Of a stretch of DNA of 64,000 nt, positions 39,601 to 51,600 are shown piece after piece. Every line of letters starts with the position of its first letter. Position 1 is the first letter of the stretch. This stretch comes from Trichostrongylus colubriformis. Its lineage: Eukaryota > Nematoda > Chromadorea > Rhabditida > Trichostrongylidae. The stretch covers positions 28,021,686 through 28,085,685 of the forward strand of contig OZ022261.1 in NCBI GenBank assembly GCA_963978905.1. Direction: 5' to 3'. The notes under the pieces were generated by a model. It was not told the origin of the DNA. It was given only the letters and a program-made list of their open reading frames with translations, and searched no databases. Position numbers and translations under genes: made by a program.

Positions 39601-42600
39601 TGCAAACATTTGCTGATCTCAGTGAAAAGCAAACATTGAGCGGAAAAGTGCAAGAAGTCGAACTAAACGAATAGAACTTCACTTAACAACTTAACAACCC
39701 CTATTCGTTCAAATGCGACACAATCCATTAATTATGTAAACCAACCAATCCAATCAATTGGACTCAAAAACAGTTTGTAGATGTTACTACAAGGATGCTG
39801 AGTTATGGGCAAAAGCTTCGGTGTCGGACGGGACTCGAACCCGCACTTCATCCTTTCCGGGGATATGTGCTAATCCATTACACTACCGACACCACCTTCA
39901 CCTTAACTCAGCTTTTGAATGGTATATTTACCATAGCTTATCAGCACTCACACGTATAACGGTCGGAAGGTCTTCGTTAAGGTGAAGGTGGTGTCGGTAG
40001 TGTAATGGATTAGCACATATCCCCGGAAAGGATGAAGTGCGGGTTCGAGTCCCGTCCGACACCGAAGCTTTTGCCCATAACTCAGCATCCTTGTAGTAAC
40101 TTTCGCATCGCGAACTGCGGCGATAAACAGCAGTTATCAAAAATTAAAATATCAAAGTTTGTAGATGATAACCAGTAAAAGAAATATCTCAATACCAGAG
40201 GAAAATTGCTGTCTTATAGCCCTGATCTAATAATTCGGACCTGACTCCTGCAGAATGCTGTACGAGCGAAATCCCACAAGGATTCGCCAAGGTCTCGGAA
40301 AAGCAACTTTCGAAATTCTTGGCAAAACAACCACTGGCAATTCGCGAAGACCCACAATCTGAGCAAATTCTCAAAAAAGAAATCAAAGCCCACAAAAACT
40401 ACATTTTCGAAAATCGCCTCTAAAATGTTGCCACGCTAAACTTTGAGAGAAGAGAAGTCTGTAACTTCAATTCATTATTCACAGAATAAGAAAGAACGAG
40501 GAAAAATATAAAGCTTCGATGAATATTTCCGAAGAACCTCATATTTTAGAGCAGAATTCCTGATTTTTATGCACCGGTTGCGAAGAAATCCAACCAGAAT
40601 TTTAGTCGAGTACGCATGCATTTCGAATTTTGATCCAATCAAACTGAAAAATCGGTTAACAAACCTCATCATCCTCTTTGAGAGTATTAGTCGAGATCCT
40701 TGACGACCTTCCAGTAATCTCTGCGGCTGGATAGGTGTCCGTCGGGCGCTCACGGCTACAAAGTACACATTACACCTGCAGCAGCTTTCATACTCCGCGG
40801 CATTGACGCCGACGAGCGAGGTTCGCAGAGTCGTAGAGTGCGACATCTGACCACCCTGCCCTGCCAGCGTGAGCGCCACCGAGTATGAAGGCGGCCTATG
40901 CGAAACGGGCAACACTGTCAATGTGAAACTGTACTCCGAATTTCTCTTAAATTGGGTAGTCTAAAAAGTTTTTTCGTATTTTCAAATACCGCTTTCTCCC
41001 TCCAAACTGCTTTCCAGCAATCTTTTCTGTACATACACATGTAGTACAAGCCCACACGCATCTATAGGTATTATTGTCTTCCATCTCCCGGATAACCCTT
41101 TTCGGCAAAATAAACATATCAACGGTCAACCTCATTTTCAATACAAAAATTATAAAAAATTTTTTCTTCGAATGGCGTTAGACAGGGAAAGGAAAAGGTG
41201 ATAGTCCGATGGAGCAAGATGAGGGCTACAAGGTGGATGGGGCAGCAATTTTTATCCAAGCTCGAAAATTTTTTGGCGAGTAATTTTTTCACTAGTGGTA
41301 AAAATTTTTTTGAATTTTTTCTTTCAAAAAATTTTCGAGCTTGGATAAAAATTGCTGTCTTATAGCCCTGATCTTGCTCCATCGGATTATCACCTTTTCC
41401 TTTCCCTGTCTAACGCCATTCAAAGAAAAAAAAAACTGGAATTGAAAATGAAGTGACTTTTGATATTTTTATTTTGCCGAAAAGGGTTATCCGGGAGATG
41501 GAAGACAACGATACCTATAGATGCGTGTGTACTTGTACTAATATATATGTACAGAAGAAATTTTGTGGAAAGCAGTTTTGAGGGAAAAAGCAGTATTTAA
41601 AAATACGAAAAAACTTTTTAGACTACCTAATAGTTTGACCTAAACTTGGGAGCGAATTTGCTACAAAACTTTGACCGTAAGCATATTATATAAAGTCGAT
41701 GAAAAAAGAACATACCTGTGCTGTGAAAACACAGGAGGGACGACGACACGAGGACGTTCCTTTTGTACTTCAGCAAGACGTCGCATCGCCTCCTCACAAC
41801 GGCTTTTCTCTCGCTCCAGTTCAGTGGTCAGATCTGCTTCAGTGACAGCTCTACTCGCAATCTCGTCACGTAGAGCTCGTATCTTCTATAACTGCGAGCT
41901 TGCAAAGCGAGTATTGTGAGTGAAAAGCAACAAAGTATCAGAATCCCGCTAATTCTGATATAGAGCAACCACAGCAACGGACGCTTTTCCAACCCACTTT
42001 GTCTTTCGCGTTAACCTCGTCCTGCAGTTGTTTTTCAAGTTCGTTCAAACGCGTTTGCAGCTTGAAACAGTCATCAACACGAAGCTTCAGCATCATTTGA
42101 TAGTTAAGCACTTCCTCATTGCTGTCAAAAAATAATATCAACACGGTCACAATCAAAAAGTAACGCTACGCTGAAAAGAAAGGGGAAAATGGAAGGGTAC
42201 AAGAAATCAATACATAGAACGAACGTTTTATTCGTCTGCTTCTGAGCCTCCACTAACTGAGCTTTGATGTTACGATTCGTCGATTCTAACTTAACACATT
42301 GATCGCGATACTTCCTAGCATCGCCAAGTACGACCTTGTGAGCGGCTCTGAAAATAAAAGCGAACTAGACTTTCAGATAAAAATAAACTTTCAGATAAAA
42401 ATACATAGAAAAAAAGCTAGACAACTATCATCTCCAAAATACCGACGTTATCTAATTTTTCCACATACTGGCGCCACTGCAAATGTGGCACGGATCACGA
42501 TCAGAGCAATTATGGAAGAATAACTTCAGACAGTATCAGAGATCCTTTCTTGTGATTCGAAATTATGTCTATAGTGTTCTTTGCACTACCACATGAGGTT

Positions 42601-45600
42601 TTAAGTGGAATCTTTATTCGTGATCACAAAGAAAGGTCCCATCTGAAAACTTCGTGTGGTAAAGCAAGGAACGCAATCGTAACTTTACATCCAATACACC
42701 CTTTGGAAGTCCATATGGTTTGCTGGTAGCCAGAAACACAACGAGACTTGTTAACCAGCAATGTAATACGCCGCTCTAGAAACGTACGCACGTTGTGGAT
42801 TACGCGTTTGTTATGAGTTTTCACCCTATATCACGTACAGGATCTGCTAGTGGCGAAAACGGCAATCCACCAATCACGGGATGCGCTGTCACCCTGCCTT
42901 TACCCATTGAATACCTATTGCGTCTGCGTAGCTTTAATTACCATTTGACAGAAAAGAAGCACTGCATGACTTTGAATGTTTCATCAATCCATCCGAATCG
43001 AACGAAGACGTCCCTGTTCCATATCAAATGCTTGCCTTGCAACAACCTTTATGGGTACAACTGATCTCCGAATAAGATGCAAGTTAGTCGGATCAGGGTC
43101 AACTGTGTCAGGAAATGGTCCAACAGTACAATGCCCCAAACTCGAGCATCGGTAAGTGGTATTTTTTCTGTGTCATTTCATAGCAGTGAGTGTATCACAA
43201 GTGATACAAACGGAAGCACGACAATCTTTACCTCTCTCTCTCTCCAAGAAATCGGAATACGACTCCCTATCGGAGATTTCTGAACCCAAGCCTTACTCTG
43301 ACTCGACTTTATATAGCCATAACGGAAAATATGCCCCTATAGAACGCTTGTACGCCGTGCTAGACGGCACTGTTTCGCAATGGCGTGCACTTCCGCGTAG
43401 AACTTACTCATCCCAACACTTAACATCTGTTTTTCGCTTTCTGAAGCCTCACAAGTTCCCGTCAACTACAAGGTCGCTTCATTACTGCTTGCAGTACGTC
43501 GATAAAAGTTCCAGTGAACTTCCGCTGACTTTTTTACACACTTCTCTAATCGCCTTAGCCTACTTGTTTGACAAGCAACGCTGTATTTGATTTGACGTAT
43601 GACTGAAAAACACTTCGAGACTTCAATGCTTCTTCTGCTACACCCTTAGCGCATAACTTCAATCGGAGGGGTTTAAGATCAACAGTTCAGATAGTGAAGT
43701 AAGTGGATCGTCTAAAGGTGCGATAACTTGGGTGACATTGCGGAATATGTTAAGCGAAAAAAAAACAGGGTACAGGAAGCGATAATGTGCTGCGTAAGCT
43801 TTGTCAATAAGCCATTCAGCCGCTCGACAGATTTTTATAATTGAGCCCGCGTGCTGCCATATATCACAGATTCGCATGGCATAGATCAATACTGTATTGT
43901 GTGCGAGGTAAAGCAAGTCCGCGACGAGTGTCAGTAGGAAATAGTCCGCCTCTAGAGTTTTCCACCATTACATCTCATTTTGTCTTTCTACACTGCAGCA
44001 TTACATAGCATCCTCGATCCTCGAGCTTCTTCAACGCTAGGCTAAATTACCTAATACGCTGAAACCTCGGGCCTCATCACAAAACTGCTCCACCCAGGTA
44101 ACAGCTGCATCGAGCCAGCAAAGTGCTCGGCGGAGAACAAAGGGTAAGGGCGGACAAAGTAAGAAACCAAGCAGTTAAAGGAATCGTCCGCGGGAGAAGT
44201 TTTTATGTCACCCATATATTTATGCTGTATTTGCCTAACTTGGGCCGCATGCAAAGCTTCACGCGAAAAAAATGTGTATCCGGCTAAGATAGAGCATCGT
44301 TAAGTCATGGCCGAGTGGGCGGGGCCCCCGAGCAAGTGCCCACCCCGTCGTCCGCTGCGGTCGGAGACGCATTGTAGGAACAGGAAGTTACGTAAACAGT
44401 TCCACTGTCCGTTCCCAACCGCGGCGGACGACCGGACGGAGTTTTACTCGGAGACTCCGCCCACCCGTCCAAGAAATTGGGGAGCTGTATCTCAGCCGAA
44501 TTCCCACTTTTCGCGTGAAACTGTGCATGCGTTTCTTATTGGACAAATATAACATAAATATAGGGGTAACGAAGAAATTATTTCTTCCGTAGACAATTCC
44601 TTTAGAACGTTGTCAGAGCATTGAGAACCTTTGACAGTGAACATGTGTACAATGTGCATCGTCTACCTCGTCATAAAAACTACATTTGATGGTATGAAGC
44701 TACTTCCATTAATTCATAGCAAGGAGGAACTCCGCGAAGCACATCGTCTCTACTCTAAACTATATTAAACATACTGTAGCTCTTCCAGTTCGCACTTCAG
44801 GGCATCGAGCGCTTCTTTCACCTCCTCAGGGTTAATCTGCTTGTTTGTCGTGTCACTTTCGACAGATCTGGCCTGCTGTTCCAACACATAACGAGCACGT
44901 GACTAAATAGATGTAAAGAATCAGAAAACAGATCTGTTCGCACTGTTGGAGGGTAATGAGCCATGAAAAGATCGAAGACTGATCATCGGTTCTAGCATTC
45001 CCCTCAGTATCCTGTGCGACTTTTTCCCGATCTAACAAGGGAGGCCCATCAGGTCAAGGTGAGCTTTTTCAAAACGGTTTTTTGCATTTAATAGGGCCAC
45101 ATACATGAATCAAAAAACTGGTTTCAAAATCGGCTAAATGGTTTTGGGGGCCCTGAAAATGGTTGATGGTTCGATCCCCACTGAGGACAAATTTTTTCAT
45201 TTTTCTAGTTTTCATCCACTTATGCTCATGTATGACCACACGTGCAAAATGTGGGCAAAATCAAATTTTGTTATGTCGGAGAACCACTATCTTCAGTATT
45301 TTTGCGTATTAGGCGAAATATTTGCTTGGACCTGCCAACGCTCATGACAGGAAACTAGGCGTTTTCCCGCAAAGCACGTGTGGTATTCATATTCAGGAAG
45401 TCGAACTACCCTATGTAACTAGTTTTCAGCCTAATCGAGATTTTGACCCAAACTCGAAAATTTGGGCGACCACTAGTACTTCTACTACCATAGTAAAGAA
45501 CGCTCAACGAAAAGAAATCGGTAGCCCATATAAGAAAATATTTGCTATCTTTCGCCGTCGCATGGTGTTGCTAGGTGCAGTTCACTTGGAATGCGTTGAT

Positions 45601-48600
45601 TCTGCACATGCTCCACTGCATTTAATCGAGGCTGTAAGTTGTTCGTCTGTGCAAGTAGAGCAGTGACTGTGTGCCCATGTCCACCCCACTGTCTCGAAAT
45701 TGGGTGAAAATCTCGATCTGGATAGTATTTTGTATCTAGGGCTAGTTGAGTCTCCTGAGCACGAATATCGCACTAGTTTCGCACGAAAATGTCTGGCAAG
45801 CGTGCTAGGGGTGCTGAAGTGTCCACACACGTTGACCACTGAAAACTTGTAAACGGGGTCAGTTTGGTGCACCAGCAACGAAAATTGCACCCATTTTGCA
45901 CATGCGCAAGTAGTTTAGCGCTAGCCAAAGAGAATTAAGAAAATGCAAAGACGTGGACGTCGAGAGGAGTTGAACTACATTCGCCTCCTCCACTGTGCCA
46001 ATGCCAGTCCATTCCACTATCCATTCGGCCATCCAACCACTGAGAGAAGGTTGACCTGTGCAACCACTATGAGTCTTCTTTGCTTCGTTTAGTAGTTACC
46101 ATAAGCGATTCTACATTTTTGAACGAGCTCGCAGTGGTTTTGGCGTAGGTTTGAAGACAGTCTTCCGATATTCATATACTACACGCCGCAGCTGGAAAGC
46201 ATTGCAGCAAACTGGTCAAAATTGTTTCTTTCTACCAACTTTTGGCACTCATTTTCTGGGCCCCCCAAAACCATTTAGCCAAATTTGAGACCGGTTTTTT
46301 GCTTCATGTATGTGACCCTATAAAATGCAAAAAACCGTTTTGAAAAAGCTCACCTTGACCTAATGGGCCTCCCTTGTAAGTGATTATTCAAACAATTCGC
46401 ACTGCTCTTGTCATTCTACATGGGCTCTAATAGCCTATTCACTGGCAATAGTGACTAGCAGGATTCACCTAGGAATTCATCTGATTTCGCATTGATGTTC
46501 GGCGGGTATGATATTCCGTAAGTTTCTTTGTGGTGGAAAACGCTACTGTTTTTCGAAAGCCAAGAACACATCAGGTGCATTTGTTCTCATTTTTAAATCG
46601 TTATGGATACTCCCTCGCTAGCAGATGGTCGTACCATTCAGAGTCGAAAGGAAACGACATCGAATCGATCTCAACAGTCCACATTTCGAAGATTACCTTT
46701 AGCGGGCAATTGATTTGATAGAGAACAATCAATCGTTACCACCGCACCTCAAAGCAGCCATGGGGTACCTATTTGAGATGAAGAGTGAGGTCAACGACGG
46801 GTTAGCGCGTAATGAACTATTATTGCAAGAAAATAAGTGATAAAGGGGCTTTCCATGAGTCCAAGATTAGTTTTTTGAGCAGCCTCCCTCTGAAGCAAGG
46901 TCGCATTCTGATGGCACACCGATTAATTCATCGCCGCCTGAGAGTTTTGGAGTGACTAAACGTAACGTTTAATTGTTGTAGTTGGTGCTGGAGAATCCAC
47001 GGCTCCCTTGTCACCTGTTAGAGTTGCGCATGATATCGAACGCACACGTCGCATCAATGACTTTCTTTGTATTGATTGTCATCCACTGGTTAAGCGTTTA
47101 CAGAATGGGTCGCTATGTTGTTAACAAGCCACGATTAATGAAGCTTGGTTTTCCATCGTCTTTTTTCGTGCCTTTATTACTCAGAAGAGCTCCTGAAGTG
47201 GGATATTTTCATGAAAAAGCAATTTTCATCAGAGCTTCATTGACTATAGCCGAGCGTGATTTTCGAAACTCATAGAAGTCCTTCTGCCTCCGCTCACACT
47301 AATTCTGATAGCCACTGGCATTATGGAACAGCTGAATTGAATTTATCGAAAGTTGAGCAAGTTGATACTCCTTCACATTCTGATCCTGCTAGTGTTCTTA
47401 GTGAAGCAGCTCAGTTAAGCATGTAACGGCTCCAAGGAATTCCATCTGAGGCATGACTTGTGTAGTTGCTGATAGCAGATCTCTATTTAATAATTCTGAG
47501 GCTTTGACATTACTCCTGAAACAAGGAGATCCCGATATAACAGCTTTAACGGAGTCATGGCTCAACCCCCCCCCCCATTGGTTTGTCTTCTCATACCAGG
47601 GATTTATTGTCGTACAGCATATTGTGGTATGACAAGCTTAGCAGTAGAGGTGGTGAGGTTGTGTCATTTTCAGAAAATCTGTTGTTTACTGTCAGCATCT
47701 GTGGAATCTATAGCAAATGCATACGAGAAATTGCGTTGTGATTTGAAGTTGGGTTGCGTGTTTTGCGGTTTGCCTTGGTTATAGAACACCAGATGTGAAG
47801 TTAAAATGTTCCTCAGCTTACCAAAGCTATCAGTGACATGGTGCCGTGTGATCACCGCTCCATAGCACTCGGGATCTTCAACTATCCATCAATATGCTAG
47901 GATAGCACGTGTGAAGCTGACGCAAGGGCCGTTCTTATTTGGAAATGTAGAAAACTCACGATAAAGCAGTATGTTACCGCGGGAACACTCCATGATAAAA
48001 CACTGGCCTTGGTCTTGTCAAATGGTCAAACGCTTATCGCCGAGTTGCGAGTTCGTTCTTCCGTGGAGTACAGCGATCACTCCACCGTTGAATTCAAAAT
48101 AAATGGACAAACATTCAAGGAGAAGTACATAAGCAGAAGAGATTTCTCAAGAGCCAGCTATGAGGATATCGAGCAGCATTTGATGAATGTCACTGGCTAG
48201 GCTCTCTGAATAGTGTGGATACGGCTGATGCTAAGTATGAACTGTTTCCAAGTGTCCTCTCATTGTACTTATCTCTTTGTGCCTATACTTGGGACGCTCT
48301 TACGGACCGCGAGACTACTTATGCATCTTGTTCGGTTGGCGCAAGGCGTGCAATAGGGCACAAACTACATACTATGCAATGTGTTTGATAAGACTCATTG
48401 CATAGTATGTAGTTTATAAGAAGTGTAAGAAGTGTAAGAATAAGAATTTGCAAATGGTGTCAAGAATGAAAGAAATGTCTGATAAAACAGCGCGGTTTCA
48501 TCTTGACACCATTTTCAAATTCTTACTTGAATGGCTCCACTCCACTCCAGATTTTGCCTCCTTTCATTTCGTTGGAAAAAAATGCCCATATTATAAGTAG

Positions 48601-51600
48601 CCGACCGAAACACATTTTCAACTTGAGCTTCAAGAAGGCAGAGGTACCACAAAGACGGAAGTTGCGTTTGTAACGTCCATCTTTTCAAGTATGTGAAAAG
48701 ATTTAAAAAAGCAAATTTTAGAGTATCGAAGACATAACATCATATCTTCGAAACAGCACAGTTTACAGAAAGGGAAATCAACAGTCACCGCTATGATTCA
48801 GTCCCACAATGATTAAACAAGGGCCTTTGATGAGGGTAAGACTGTAGATGACATATATCCAAATTTTTGTGAAGCATTTGACAGAGTTGTTATATAAAAT
48901 GGAAGTCATGGGTACCCATGGAGAAATGAAAATGATCACATAGTCATGGGTAACGCATTACTGCGTGGGGGCAGCGTTTTCATCTGGGCGTCAATTTTTC
49001 GTCCATATGAATTCGTCGTTTTCAACACCAAGGTCTGTATTTTGTGAAGTCCCTCTATGCTCCCTTCTACCATCTTATTCAAGGTATATCTCCACGATCT
49101 CATGACTTCAGTTGGGCAAACTAGCGTCGGCATTTGTGCTTTTGTGGATGATCTCAAGCTTTATCGCTTCATAGGAAATGAGAATGATCACAGAGACCTT
49201 CAAGGGATCGTAAACAGGGTTGCATCCTCCACCTTGAAAAACACAATAACCGACACGGCTATTTCATGAAAGGTACACCTCTATACATGATTGAACAAGT
49301 AACCGATCTAGGTTTCTTTATTACCAGTGATATTTAATTTTCACTGCGATGCTATGGCTAAGAAAAGCAACGGTTACTATGTACAACTTATTCAGAGCCT
49401 TGTTAATTACAGTCCATCTATATTGTAGCACGCGGAATACTTACGTACGTCCTACTCTGGAATACGGAACACCCGTATTCAGCCCATATAAGACGAAAAA
49501 AATCAAGAAGATGAGACACAACAAAATAGTTCTACTAGGAAACTGAAGGTAAGAGTGCTTGGATTTATGTACGATCAAATTCCTTCGGCTAGTGATGGGA
49601 ACAAGAACCTGGCGCACTACCTTAGAGTACAGACGGATGAAGGACGATTTTTTACTATACCATAAACTGATACATGGCAAAACTGGCATGAATTTTGAGG
49701 AGCTTTGATTTCAAAGAAACTCTATAACGAGATGCACCAAGTCTAAAATCGATATGGTTACAGCCATACAAGGAAGTTATGCCAAAAGCATCGGGTCTTA
49801 TAGCGTCTTACAAAATACGAATTCGAAATGTTTGGAAGAATGCCTGTTCTTTATTACCTATTGCTTGTTCATTCTGTTGTTGTTTTGGTGTTATCTTGTT
49901 CATGTAATATTCTTGTTCACTTTGGCACTTACTATCTAGGTCATGTTCAATTTCCATTAGCACGAACCTGCTCAAGTAATAAATAAGTGAATAATTAAAT
50001 AATTAATTGAACACATAGAATGGTTCCTCACCTTGTACGCCTGATAATCGGCTTCTAGATTATCGCAACGTGTCTTGAGAACTTGATTTTCCGTTAGAAG
50101 GTCACTAATCTCCAGTGATTTCTGTTCATTGGCTCGTTGTAAGCTGGAAATAAATTATATCTTCGGATATAACACAAGCTCAGGCGTAAGCGGGATCACA
50201 ACCAACGCTATGCTCTGAACAGGCTGTCAAGGAATAACAACTATTGCGGTTTTGACTTAGATTTTGCGATCGGGTGTGTGCCATCAGGTCAGAAACATCG
50301 CGTCGCGGCGTCGGACGTAGTTACGTCCTCACACAATACTTGTCAACGATTTTCTTGAGAGTAGAACACGGCAGTCGCTTTGGGATCCAGTCATATATGG
50401 CGCTACTAGCTCACACGCATCGCGCCACGCGTTACATAGGACCACGCGAGCTTTCTGTTCTAACGGCGCGCACGCTTCAAACGTGTATGGCGTTCAATAT
50501 CCCTGCTCTCGTCTGTGCCCTTTCCGAGGGGCTCACGAACAAAAGTTGCTGCCTTCGTCCTCAACACTCGAGTATACTATGAGTTCTGGCGCTGTTGTCG
50601 CGGATGGCGATGGTTGCGGCTGGGGCATCGCGCTCCCCGGCTCCATCCACGTGTGGTTGCAACCACTGCAGCGCATCGCGCTCGCGGTTAGCTCCGCCCT
50701 CTGTGGCTGAGAGCAGTATAAAAGGCTGGACACCGACTGTCAGTCGGTTTCCACTGGGTCACTGGGTAACGCTATGAAGCTACTCGGAACCCACGGTGCC
50801 TTCGCGCTCCTGGTGTTCGGGTAGTGGAGCACTGGCAAATGAGTTAGCCGGTGCTCACCCCCTGCTCCCCCTGGAAGCAGCCATGTAGGAGGTCCCATCT
50901 AAGCACCGTCAGCCACATGGCCAAGGGAAACGCCCGGATGTGGGTTTACTGCGTATAGCCAACTGATGGAGTCGCCTCAACGGAGGCGACTTGGGAGAGA
51001 AGATAGCAGGAATGATGTTATCCTGTTAATAAATGCGTTATGTATTTTATCTTGTGTTATGTCATAAACATAGGATGCGTTCCCATATTGCGGTGTGCTG
51101 TGTTATTGTTGTATTAATATCTTGCTATCGTGGGGGAGACCAGAGAGTGTGCCGTGTGCCTAGCGGGGAGCTGGAGGAACCCCTCATGGTCCAGCGGACA
51201 GCTGAAGACCCTAGGTCTCCGGAGTAGGTCCGCCAAACCAGGCGCGTGTCCTGGTGAGGCGTAGTGGTCCAATGGGGCTATGAACCAAAAGGTTGGAGCG
51301 ACGGGAGTATGAGAGCGGGTGTATCACCGATGACCGCACATGATGAGAGTTCATCCGCGATAGCTGTCGTTCATCAGTCGGTCGTCGGCTACGTGGAGAG
51401 ATGCATCCAAGCCACTCCATGACCTCAAAACCTCGGCCAAAACTACTCTTTTGTGTTTATTTGGGACGACAAGGGCACTACATACCAATAGTGTTCCTTT
51501 ACTAATTAGGTCCTTGGTATGTGCGGGTACATGACGTGGATCAGTGGTTCCTCTGCACCACATTTTGTCCGTCACACGGCTGCACAGCTAACAGGACAAA

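Larger units (their letters stand above)
39783..40100. repeat. Perfect 124-nt inverted repeat around tRNA-like pair
   Basis: The arms are 39783-39906 and 39977-40100, with a 70-nt spacer. Read on opposite strands they match at every position I compared. Each arm holds the complete tRNA-like sequence plus about 17 nt on its 5' side and 34 nt on its 3' side. The transcript would form a long hairpin. Confidence 0.85.

Noticed and set aside
40475..40921. 148-codon minus-strand frame
   Set aside because: It overlaps two gcc-2 exons in the wrong frame; only the spliced model keeps phase with exons 41716 and 35177.
45961..46035. Functional tRNA gene (Leu/Ser type) on the minus strand
   Set aside because: A and B boxes are present but the acceptor and T stems do not pair; recorded only as a tRNA relic.
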